A stretch of DNA of 16,546 bases, taken from assembly GCA_005223375.1 (NCBI GenBank), contig RXOD01005004.1, positions 1 to 16,546 of the forward strand, in the 5' to 3' direction. This stretch comes from Amoebophrya sp. AT5.2 (lineage: Eukaryota; Sar; Dinophyceae; Syndiniales; Amoebophryaceae). Shown here in pieces: positions 8,974 to 16,546 of this stretch; position 1 is the first letter of the stretch, and every line of letters begins with the position of its first letter. Below the pieces are notes generated by a model. That model searched no databases. It worked only from the letters and a program-made list of their open reading frames with translations, and was not told where the DNA came from. Position numbers and translations under genes: made by a program.

Positions 8974-11900
8974 ATGTTGCGGGCCGTCAAGCTGTTGCTC
9001 GTGGCGGGTGGCATCGCCCCCTTCGTGGCCGCCAGTTTGCCCCGTGTCGCTAGCAAAACGTCGGCACAAGCGCAACCGCAAGGGCAAGAGGAGAACAGCT
9101 TAGAAGCGCTGTCGGTAGACGAAGACGCGGCCACCAGCAAGCTTCCGGACGAGAGAGCAGAGGTAGTGACGACTGACGAAAGCGAAAGCGCTGAAGTAGG
9201 GGGTGATTCATCTGCAACTGATGCCGCTCCGGCCGTCGATGCTTCGTCTAGCACTGGTAGCGCAGGCAAGTCGCAAGATTCTCTGTTGCAAGTCGGTGGC
9301 CAAAGCCAAAGTGTTGAAGAAAAGAGCTCCGGATTCGGAGAAGGTACTTGTTCCCAAAACAATTTCGCGGTTGTTTTTGAACTTCAGCAAATCGGTCGAA
9401 GACAGCACAAGTTCAGAACTCAAACCCAATGCTCTGCAGACGCGATCGCGAATCTGCTGGATGGAGAAGGCGGTGAAGAAGCGCTCGCATCGCTCGAGAA
9501 GACGCTAGATGACATCCTCGCGGAGACTGACGACGAACCTCCCGCTTCTGGCCCGAATACAGGATCTGCAGCTCCTGCAGGAGGCGCCGCTCCTGCCGCA
9601 CCAGTGAGTCCCACCCCAGCATTATCTGGTGCTGCTTCGTCGACGGTGCCAGCTCCTCCTGGAGGTGCGGCACCTTCAGGAGGTGCGGCGTCGAGTACAA
9701 CGCCAGAGAAAGAAGCGCCGCCAGCGCCCCCTGCGGCCACTGGGGATCAAAAAAGTTCTCCTCCGCAATCTGATTTCAGTGCTCAGGGGTCAGCGCCAGC
9801 AAAGCCAGAGTCGCCGCCGGCAGGGGCGGTTCTTCCGCCCGGTCAGGTCGCGCCTGGCACTCCGAGCACAGCAGCGGGGAGCGCGGCACCTTCTGGCAGC
9901 GGTGCGCCGAATCCAGCAGCGCCAGGCATTCCGCCAGACGATCAGCTGCTTCGGCACTCGGGTTTGCTCGAAGCATCCAGGCCGCCTGCTATGCGGGAAG
10001 AGGCCGCACTCCGGCGGCGCACGCACGTCGCGAGAGGAGGACGCAGGTCGCGGATAAGCAGGCGGAAAGGACACGGTCGCTACAACAGGCACATCAATCG
10101 CCAACTGTTATTTGATGAGGATGGTCGTGAAGTCATGGGGCCGGAAGATTTTGACGCGGCAGTTGTAGGAGCAACAGGCGAAGAAGGGCCGGCTTTCCTT
10201 CGACGCGGCAAGTACGGAAGAGGCAGTGGCAGCTCGCTTCTAACTTCCGTGGCAACGTGCGAGGAGTTGTCAGCGTCGAACGAATGCGCATCTCCGTTAG
10301 CTTTCGACGACGAACAAGCGGGCCAGGAGTGTGACGTTGAAGGAGGCAGCTGCGTGTTTGAAGACTTCTGCTGCATCCTCGAGGAAAGCCCAAGGGTAGA
10401 ACTTCAGTTTTTTTGCTGAAGTACTTTCCATGTTTACTGCATCTACGATGCCACCGATCTAGTCCTAGTAGAACGATATGCAAATAGGAAAACGAAAAAA
10501 ATGCCAGATCACGGGCGGGTTCCGGATGCTGGTGGACGACGCGGACCAGTTTGTGGCGTATCACGCGAACAACACCCAGCTCCTGCCGACGATCATGTCG
10601 GGCGTCCTTCCAATCAACGTCGCGAACCTGACTGTCACGAGGCTGGTAAGTAGGTCCTCATCAACATTCTTTCAAATCGGTGCGGTCGATGGGGATGAAA
10701 TTGAACGGAATACTTTAGAAAAGATCATTGACGCCAGTAGCAGTACCTCTACTTCACATTGCCACAACTGACGCACAGGAAATAGTTGGAGACGTACCGG
10801 CTCCGGCCGCTCCGTCGCTCCTTGATGAGGTTGATGAGCTGGAGCACCGGAACGGGCGCAGGGGTCATGGGATATCCGTATCAATTTTATTTTCTTTGGG
10901 TTTTCAATTTGAGGTTCAGTCCGTGTCCGGGCGTTTAATATGAAACTGCGTTCTATTGGTATTGCAATTGCTTCTTGCTGTGCGTGGGCGAAAACACTGA
11001 AACAAACGTTGCAACAGCAGCGCGGCCGTGGCGCACGCAGTTACGGCTACGATCAGGAGGAGTCTCTGTACGACGACGCCACCGCGCCCCGCCAGCTGCG
11101 CCTGCGGCACCACCGAAGCCGGAGTCGCAATGCTCACTTTTCGCCGTCCGCGCCGCTGTCTTCTTTCGTGCAGATTGCGGCCGAGAAGCTCGGGTTCGCG
11201 AAGAGCCAGGGTCCGCAGTCGCACCGCCGCCGCCACGCGCGGCGCCACGGGGGGCGGGGACGGCCATCTTCACACGCACTCTACGAAAGACGCGAGGAAT
11301 TCTTCGGGGACGAGAACGACTCCGGGTATAATCCTGGAGCTTTCTACGAGGAGGCGGAGGGGATGGAGCTGGAGGACGGTATGAGTATGAGCGCCGTCGA
11401 AGGCACGGTGGACATCGGGTACGACATCATGGTACCGACCGCGCCGCAGGCGTACGAGGTGGCGGAATTGCTGGAGCAGGACGAAACTTACGTGGACCTG
11501 GCGACAAAGCTCGCACAAGGTACGGCCGGGGTGAACAACTGCTCTTTCGTGGAGTTCGACGCGCCGCTGGTCACGGGCGTGGAGGAGGTTCGCGCTGCAA
11601 TTGATTCGAATTCCTTTTCATTCCATTCGATGGATTAGAGGACCTTTCGCACCAGCAATCGATGTAGAGCCCCAGTCGTGAAGATTTCGGTTAGGAGATC
11701 GAGACCGAGTTCGTTTACGTAGGTAGAGTCGCGTTGTTTCGTGGCGTCTGCTTCGAGCATACTTGTCTCACTGATAGAAGTAAGTTGCAGAGGCTCCTGT
11801 GACTCTGAGAGAAATCATACATGTCCTCCTCCAGGAATACGCCGCGTCTTCCGGCGAAGAGTCTTCGGGTCTGGCCATTGCGATTTGTTCCGCCGCGGTG

Positions 11901-12254
11901 GGAGGAATGGTCATGCTGCTCGTCTTAGTTCTGTGCTGGGCAGAACCGACCGTCGAGTTCACGTCTCTCGAGGAAACGCAGAAGTACGCAGCGCACCCGG
12001 AAAAACAGCCACTCAAGAGCGACAGAGGGGATAGAAGTGGGCGGGAGAGTCCAGTGCCGCTGGCGGGTGGAGCGGGGCTGCGGCCAAGTGCAAACAGGGG
12101 AGACGAAGGTGTTGCTGTTGGAGGTGGTCTCAACGGTGCCAAGGATCAGGCCGCGTCTTCCGTGAGTCAACGGGCAGAGGAAGCAGGACAAGTGGCGACG
12201 ACGGCGGTGTCGCCACCGGGAGGAGCAGCGGCGGACAATGATTCGGACTACTAG
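8974..12254 (+). CDS. Type I membrane protein with SEA-like module and Pro/Ala-rich stalk
   Basis: Exons 8974-10395, 10508-10645, 10779-10877, 11018-11587 and 11793-12254 (TAG) join in phase 0 throughout and give 896 residues. The first ATG after an in-frame TAG (8935) starts a signal peptide (MLRAVKLLLVAGGIAPFVAA). Then follow an acidic stretch, a Pro/Ala/Gly-rich stalk (about 188-324), an Arg cluster (about 345-375) and a Cys-rich patch (about 429-469). Exon 2 (GGFRMLVDD...LTVTRL, with NNT and NLT sequons) and the end of exon 4 (GTVDIGYDIMVP onward) resemble the two halves of a SEA-like domain, with about 160 residues between them. One transmembrane helix (about 769-792, GLAIAICSAAVGG...) precedes a cytosolic tail of about 104 residues. 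The role is probably a surface mucin- or receptor-like protein. The exon 1-2 junction is the weakest: its acceptor lacks a pyrimidine tract, and unspliced exon 1 would stop at 10417-10419 (481 residues). Confidence 0.75.
10396..10507 (+). other. Intron 1 of membrane-protein gene (112 bases)
   Basis: The donor is GTAGAA after CCAAGG and the acceptor is ATGCCAG, both phase 0. The run before the acceptor is A-rich rather than pyrimidine-rich, so this is the least certain junction. Without splicing, the frame ends at TGA 10417-10419. Confidence 0.6.
10646..10778 (+). other. Intron 2 of membrane-protein gene (133 bases)
   Basis: A perfect GTAAGT donor follows GGCTG. The acceptor is CACAG, with a branch-like CAACTGAC close upstream. 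Both sides are phase 0. Confidence 0.8.
10878..11017 (+). other. Intron 3 of membrane-protein gene (140 bases)
   Basis: The donor is GTATCA after GGATATCC and the acceptor is TTGCAACAG, both phase 0. The exon before it is open until TGA at about 10941, so the junction rests on splice motifs and phase. A second AG three bases downstream (CAGCAG) offers a one-Gln alternative acceptor. Confidence 0.65.
11588..11792 (+). other. Intron 4 of membrane-protein gene (205 bases)
   Basis: The preferred pair is GTTCGC after GAGGAG with the acceptor CAGAG, both phase 0. A second in-frame pair is GTACGG at 11520 with TTGCAG ending at 11790, both phase 1. The latter would drop about 23 residues (around NNCSFVEFDAPLV) that look coding and complete the SEA-like module. 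I therefore prefer the former. Confidence 0.55.
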
Positions 12255-12553
12255 GGAATACAGAACAATCTCAAGCACGGCCAGGTGCAGCACATTCAGA
12301 ATTCCAAGAATTTCGCGTCCGCATTTTGTAGTGAGAGCACGACTCTTTCTTGTAAAAATGAATCGGTAGAAGTAGCTCTCTGGGTAGATGCGCTTGCATT
12401 CCGGAGTTTCTTACCCACTGTCAGATTTTGACTTATACTAACTTGTACTAGAATTTTACTGTACGATATGCGTTTCCCAATCGAATTCTTGTTAGGATAC
12501 TGCGAGAGTTTTCATTAGCACGACTCAGAAAACGTCACTTGATGATGGCAACT

Positions 12554-12784
12554 GTAAGTACTGAGGATAAATGAACCAATTTGACGAGGAACTCCAAACA
12601 GACCTCACAATGAATGCACGTGCACCGACTTGTATCCGCCGGACTGATTCATTTAGAGAATTGCATTGCCCATGCAAAAATGTTGCAGCTGCGTCTGTCA
12701 CAGCAAGAGCAAACCCGGATGCGGTAGGATTGTCGTGATAGACCTCAAAACCAAAAAGGCGATGAGCTCACCTTTCGTTTTCAG
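12554..12784 (+). other. Candidate 5'-leader intron of coiled-coil gene
   Basis: A consensus donor (CT|GTAAGT) at 12554 pairs with a strong acceptor (CCTTTCGTTTTCAG) ending at 12784, 80 bases before the start codon. If used, the intron is 231 bases and non-coding. The acceptor alone could instead receive a trans-spliced leader, if this organism uses one. Confidence 0.4.
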
Positions 12785-12824
12785 GCTGTCCTGCACGTAG
12801 CTTCGCTGTCGTCCCCCAGGCAAC

Positions 12825-12830
12825 ATGTAG
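12825..12830 (+). promoter_or_regulatory. Minimal start-stop upstream ORF (ATG TAG)
   Basis: ATG immediately followed by TAG lies 34 bases before the coiled-coil gene's start codon, downstream of the likely leader acceptor, so it should be in the mRNA. Start-stop elements can reduce downstream translation in other eukaryotes. Whether it does so here is inference. Confidence 0.35.
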
Positions 12831-12864
12831 AAATCGAGTAGACCAAGAGCAGCTACCGTAGAAA

Positions 12865-14454
12865 ATGGCGGAGGACGCGATTTCTTCCGATGAGGAGGGC
12901 TCCGGGAGCGGAAAGAAAGATTGGTACCAAGTGCTGATTCGGAGCGAGAAGGAGATTGAAGAACTCGAGCGCAGACTCACGCAGCTCACGGTACCACTGC
13001 GTTTGTTCATGCGCTTCAGCTTTTCATTTTCTCGTCCAGTCCCACCTGGCTTTGAGTGGATCGTGTGTGGCGCAGCTTCCTCAGCAAAAAAAAAAATTCG
13101 ATAAAAAAAAAGACAAACCCTCTTCATCGGTCGTTCTATGCAGCGAGAAGAAGAACGAAAAAACAGGTGCGCGTTTCCGAGCGTAAGGAGTTGTTGCGGA
13201 AAGAGCGGAAGCAGTCCGTACACATCGCGCGCGAGAAACAGAAGGCGCGCGACGATCTCGTTCTGCTCGACGCACAGCTGAAGAAGGTGAAGGTGCAGAA
13301 ATCCACTTTAACGCAGAGGAAGGAGGGTCTGAGCGGCAAGAAGCAGCTGCTCCTGCGGCAAATCCAGAATGCCCGCGAAGGGGTCGGGGAAGCGAAACTG
13401 GTGCAGAAAATTTTACTGAACGAGGTGGAGGCGCTGGAGAAGGAAAAGAAGCACAGCGCGGCCGTGGTGCGGTCCCTGCACGAGGAGTTGAGCAGCTTGG
13501 ACCAGCTGGCGGGAGAGCTGCACGGGCTGCTGCAGAAAGAGAACAAAAAGAGAAAGGTAGACTTCTGCTAATAAATAGCCTCCTAGTACTCGCTATGATG
13601 TATAATCCGACAAGAATGAATGTTGCCTCAGGTTTTGAAAGCGACGATATCCGAGAAGATCAAGGCGCACGAGCATGACATGCAGGAGTTGGTTCGGCGC
13701 GTCGAGTATCGGGAAGGCGTGGCGAAAGAGCGACAAAAACTCCTCCAGGCGCAGCAAGAACTGCGCGATTTGCAGGAGGAGCAGCAAAAAATGTACTAGT
13801 TCTTTTGCGATGGTATTGGTAATGGTTGGATCCTCATTGAACTACATCTATTGGACACCGCCGATTAAACCGCCCTGCAGGTACGTGGATGGCCTTTCTC
13901 TCGAGACGATGGCTTCCAATCGGGAGGTGGAGACGGGCGAGTTGCGGCGGCAGTTGAAGGCGCTCTGGGTCGCCCATCAGGAGCTCTACCAGAAAACCGA
14001 GGATTCGAAGAAGAAGCTGTACTCGCTGGAAGGCCGGGCGCGGGAAGCGAACCTGGTGAACGTCGGCAAGCCGGACAAGAGTATTCTGTCTCCCAGCTGC
14101 GGCGCCCCAGGGGTCCGCGACGCAGCGCGAATAGCTGGTCCATCGGAGAACAACCAACACATCGAGGAGGAGTTTGAGTCCACGAGCGACGTGGAGATGA
14201 CGCAGATGAACCATCTGAACCTGGAACCAATGATGAATCGTGAGGACGAGGAGGCCAACGCCTCGGGGATGACCATCTTGAACCAGCAATTGCTTCTGAA
14301 GGACCTGGGAAAGAAAGCGAAGTGGCTGGACGCGCTGGCGGGCGGCGGCGGAAACAGCACGTTGAACTTGTCGCCGATCCACTTGTCGCCCGCAGGGGAC
14401 GAGAAGCGTGGCGACAACATGTTTGGGCTTGGGAACAACAGAGGGGGGGAATAG
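12865..14454 (+). CDS. Coiled-coil protein of unknown function
   Basis: Exons 12865-12990, 13167-13556, 13632-13792 and 13881-14454 (TAG) give 416 residues; all junctions keep phase (0, 0, 2). The N-terminus is acidic and Ser/Gly-rich (MAEDAISSDEEGSGSG). From about residue 25 to 275 the protein is a nearly continuous charged coiled coil (RSEKEIEELERRL, ARDDLVLLDAQL, NEVEALEKEKK, QQELRDLQEEQQK, GELRRQLKALW). The C-terminal 140 residues are low in heptads, acidic in the middle, and end in a Gly/Asn-rich tail. There is no signal peptide or membrane segment, so it is probably a cytosolic or cytoskeletal scaffold. I do not recognise a family; heptad proteins resemble many unrelated ones. Gene structure is well supported, function is not. 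Confidence 0.85.
12991..13166 (+). other. Intron 1 of coiled-coil gene (176 bases)
   Basis: The donor is GTACCA after CTCACG and the acceptor is AAAACAG, both phase 0. It contains two poly-A runs of 11 and 9 bases (13086-13096 and 13103-13111). Reading through it ends at TAA/TAG stops shortly after the A-runs. Confidence 0.8.
13557..13631 (+). other. Intron 2 of coiled-coil gene (75 bases)
   Basis: The donor is GTAGAC after GAAAG and the acceptor is TTGCCTCAG, both phase 0. It is the shortest intron in the window and reaches stops soon after the donor if retained. Confidence 0.85.
13793..13880 (+). other. Intron 3 of coiled-coil gene (88 bases)
   Basis: The donor is GTACTA after AAAAAT and the acceptor is CGCCCTGCAG, both phase 2 (AT+G gives Met). 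The following exon also begins GTAC, so the donor tetramer is duplicated at the far end. Retention ends at TAG 13797-13799. Confidence 0.85.
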
Positions 14455-15231
14455 CTACCACTCTGATGTTAAAAAAGGGTAAATCAAAAAAGTCGCTTTG
14501 ATGGTGAGCGAGGGTTAATCTACGACGACCGGGATCTCTGACATGGCTACCAGCGAGGGTCCTCGACATTTCTCAAAGCTCGCACAGTTTTGCTGTGCTC
14601 TCCATTTTGTTGCAGATTCGCACACTTCTGCATTGCTACTATGACGACCGGGACTGAAGAAAAGTGCGGGGCTAAGTACGACGAGCAGTCGGCGGTCAGC
14701 CATCTTTGGTGGTCGTTTTGGATCTTCTTTTCATCGTCGGGCGCGGTCCGACGAATCATTCAAATCAAAGTCATGTTTGGCGTGGCGCAGAAACGGTGTA
14801 CTTACGTTGACGTTGCAATTTTTCGCACTCTCATTTACAACTTCGCCGCGCGGCGTTGCGCCGTCTTGTGTTCGGGAAAGGTAACTTGCTACCGAAGCGG
14901 CTGGACGAAAGATTCGCTGCGTTGACGTTGTTCATCGTTAGCCCGGAAAGGCTCGATTTTGCGGTGCTTCGGATTTGCGAGAAAAATCGGCAGAGCGAGA
15001 GATGAGCTGAGCAGAGAACGACTCATGAGAAGAGGAGAGCGCTATGGCGAGAACCATGCGTATGAAATTGTAAGAAGACGGAGTCATTAACGGTCGACGA
15101 AAACGTAATCGATTTGCAGCGCATCCTCGACGACACGTGAAGTAGAAAAAGACGTCTTCGCATTTCCTAGCTGCACTACCCTCGTTATTGTTTTTGTTTT
15201 GTTTTGCGTGAACTGAAGATTTAATTTCAAA
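14455..15231. other. Intergenic region before EF-hand gene
   Basis: These 777 bases contain no convincing gene. An ORF with ATG 14641 to TGA 14925 (94 codons, Trp/Phe-rich around HLWWSFWIFF) overlaps equally long minus-strand ORFs and matches nothing I know. Two 11-base direct repeats occur: GACGACCGGGA (14524 and 14643) and CGTTGACGTTG (14805 and 14920). A 12-base palindrome CGCCGCGCGGCG lies at 14844-14855. Acceptor-like TTTGCAG (ending 15119) and TTTCCTAG (ending 15170) may belong to the next gene's leader. Confidence 0.55.
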
Positions 15232-16546
15232 ATGGGAAACTCTTTGCTGACGCGACTCGAGGGAACCCTCGACCAGGACAAGTTGGAGAACAGTCCAACC
15301 GCCCCCGCGTTCCGCAAGATTTTCCGTTCATGGAACTCGACCGATCTGTGGACGGGGCTACGACGGTAAGAGCAAGACAGTCATTTCGCTATCTTTGGTA
15401 GTGCGCACGTGCATGTAGATCGTGACGGGTTCATCTACGGGTGCAGAATGGAATACTCGCTGAACGATATCCGCTGCATCTAAGTGTACTTGAATCTCGT
15501 TTAATTAGTGGCCGACACGAGCACGACCACGAGCAAAAAATTGCACAGGTACTGGAACGAGTATCCGAAGCGACCGACACACCTCTCGTACGGGGACATG
15601 CAACACGTCCTGTGCCTGGACGAGGCTGAAGCTATGTTCCTCTGGGACACCTGCGCAAACCAGGGACTGGACATGATACGTACTTCTACTCGAATGTTTT
15701 TTTTACGTGCGTAAATATATGATAAATTCCTTTCCCACTTTTGCCTCGCGCTCTTCCTCTACCCATTCAATCGGATGATGATTCTTGTGCTGTTCAGATC
15801 GTAACGACATGTTTGGTTCCATCGCTTTGTATTGCGGTTCCAATGCTATGGAGAAGGGCCGCTTTCTTCTTGCGCTGTTCGACACCAACGGGCGCGGGCT
15901 GGTGTCTGTGACCCAGCTCCACGGGCTCGTGTTCGGCACGCTCGACCTGCTCGGGCGCATTTCGGGCACCGCGGTGAAGCAGAAGGACGTGGAGCGCGAG
16001 CTCGCTGCCCACCTCGCCTTTTTGATGGAGCCTTTGTCCGACGTGCATGGGTTCGAGGCGTTGGCGAAAACGCTGTGCGACACCCGCGACACGCTGGCCG
16101 AGGACGGGGACTTCTACAACGACCTGATTCTAGGCCTGGTCGAGGTTCAGGAACTCGCGAAGTTCGTGGAGCCGGTTGTGGACGTTTCCTTCATCGGAAA
16201 GCACCACTCCGCAATCGAGAACCCGAAGCGAAAGTCGCCGTCCCTCGTCATGACCAACGCCGTGAGCCGGGATTTCGACAAAGAGGCGCTCTCAAAAGTC
16301 CCCGACGCGAGCACAATAGGGAAGGGGAAGGCGGTGAGCGGTAGCGGAGGCGCGAGCGGGAGCGGGGGCGCGCGCGGGGGCGGGGGCGGTGTGAGCGGCA
16401 GCGAGAGCGAGTTCGGGCGGACGCTGGACAAGACGGCGGGCCCACTGGTGCTGGCGGAAGAGTGGATCATGATCACGCTCGGCTACCCGGACGCAAAAGG
16501 TACTTTTAACTACTTTTTAGATGGTGCGAGATTTACTCAATGTGAA
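15232..16546 (+). CDS. Putative N-myristoylated EF-hand-like protein, 5' part
   Basis: Exons 15232-15365, 15549-15679 and 15798-16499 join in phases 2 and 1. A GTACTT donor at 16500 sends the gene beyond the window, so at least 322 residues are encoded. The start MGNSLLTR fits an N-myristoylation site (Gly2, Ser at position 4 of the mature chain region), suggesting membrane tethering. Residues around ALFDTNGRGLVSVTQL form an EF-hand-like loop with Asp1, Asn3, Gly6 and Ser9, but Arg at position 5 and Gln at position 12 make calcium binding doubtful. The preceding helix pair (GDMQHVLCLDEAEAMFLWD) may be a cryptic EF-hand. A Gly/Ser/Ala-rich linker is encoded at about 16331-16410, followed by EEWIMITLGYPDA. 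The layout recalls myristoylated calcium sensors, but the linker and length do not match a classic NCS protein. Family assignment is tentative. Confidence 0.75.
15366..15548 (+). other. Intron 1 of EF-hand-like gene (183 bases)
   Basis: The donor is GTAAGA after CGACG and the acceptor is TTGCACAG, both phase 2 (CG+G gives Arg). A nearer-looking acceptor, TTAATTAG ending at 15508, is out of phase, which decides the choice. Confidence 0.8.
15680..15797 (+). other. Intron 2 of EF-hand-like gene (118 bases)
   Basis: The donor is GTACTT after ATGATAC and the acceptor is TGCTGTTCAG, both phase 1 (C+AT gives His). The intron is AT-rich with a T-run at about 15698-15705. Retention ends at TAA about 35 bases in. 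Confidence 0.8.
16500..16546 (+). other. Start of intron 3 of EF-hand-like gene
   Basis: The donor GTACTT follows GCAAAAG, phase 1, and is nearly identical to the donor of the preceding intron. The frame closes at TAA (16507-16509) if retained. A TTTTTAG 20 bases in is too close to be its acceptor. Confidence 0.65.

Larger units (their letters stand above)
12255..12864. other. Intergenic/leader region before coiled-coil gene
   Basis: These 610 bases contain no ORF of note. They include the 3' flank of the membrane-protein gene, a perfect palindrome TGCACGTGCA at 12615-12624, and probably the 5' leader of the next gene (candidate leader intron 12554-12784). No AATAAA is present. Confidence 0.6.

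Noticed and set aside
12539..12645. Possible C/D box snoRNA (TTGATGA, later CTGATT)
   Set aside because: The C box lacks the purine at position 1 and the flanks cannot form a terminal stem. The same bases fit a splice donor region better.
14690..14725. Resemblance of CAGCCATCTTTGG to the dinoflagellate spliced-leader core AGCCATTTTGG
   Set aside because: Only about ten bases match, with an inserted base, and the TCAAG end is missing. This is within chance for such a window.
14547..14925. ORFs on both strands in the intergenic region (94 codons +, 70 codons -)
   Set aside because: They overlap each other, have no recognisable motif or splice support, and are of a length expected by chance here.
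15509..15548. TTAATTAG (ending 15508) as acceptor for exon 2 of the EF-hand-like gene
   Set aside because: It is out of phase with the 15365 donor, whereas TTGCACAG at 15548 keeps the frame and gives a sensible join (RRYWNEY).
15703..16092. Minus-strand ORF of 129 codons over the EF-hand-like exon
   Set aside because: The + strand frame joins in phase to two upstream exons and contains an EF-hand-like loop. The minus ORF is Ser/Arg-rich without motifs.
1..16546. tRNA, rRNA, CRISPR or bacterial operon features
   Set aside because: No tRNA box A/B pair, rRNA-like segment, regular spacer array or ribosome-binding-site-led operon was seen. The spliced genes mark the DNA as eukaryotic.

Overview
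The window looks like nuclear DNA of a protist. Four spliced, GC-rich protein-coding genes lie head to tail on the + strand. All eleven complete introns inferred here are short (75-205 bases, with one of 783) and GT-AG, and each junction keeps the reading frame. None of the three complete genes has AATAAA within about 200 bases after its stop. One-way gene order, a very large fibronectin type III (FN3) array and a SEA-like membrane protein would fit an alveolate of the dinoflagellate/syndinian/chromerid group. That placement is inference; no lineage-diagnostic gene is present.

Layout: (1) 2-7856, the 3' part of a giant extracellular-type protein made almost only of FN3 repeats (about 19 units in 2329 residues), entering from upstream and split by two introns. 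The second intron is large and holds a decayed copy of the next exon's start, a CACTA-like inverted repeat and three copies of a decamer. (2) 7857-8973, about 1.1 kb without a clear gene, with one small doubtful ORF and several acceptor-like motifs. (3) 8974-12254, a five-exon type I membrane protein of 896 residues: signal peptide, Pro/Ala-rich stalk, Arg clusters, Cys-rich patch, an apparently split SEA-like module, a transmembrane helix and a tail. (4) 12865-14454, a four-exon coiled-coil protein of 416 residues, possibly with a spliced 5' leader. (5) 14455-15231, intergenic. (6) 15232 to the window end, the first three exons of a protein with an N-myristoylation motif and one degenerate EF-hand; it continues beyond the window.

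Functionally, the first two genes look like surface or secreted adhesion and receptor-type proteins. The last two look like a cytoskeletal or scaffold protein and a membrane-tethered sensor-like protein. Nothing in the sequence ties the four into one pathway. No tRNA, rRNA, CRISPR array or complete transposon was seen. Many long ORFs in other frames and on the minus strand are shadows of the GC-rich exons.
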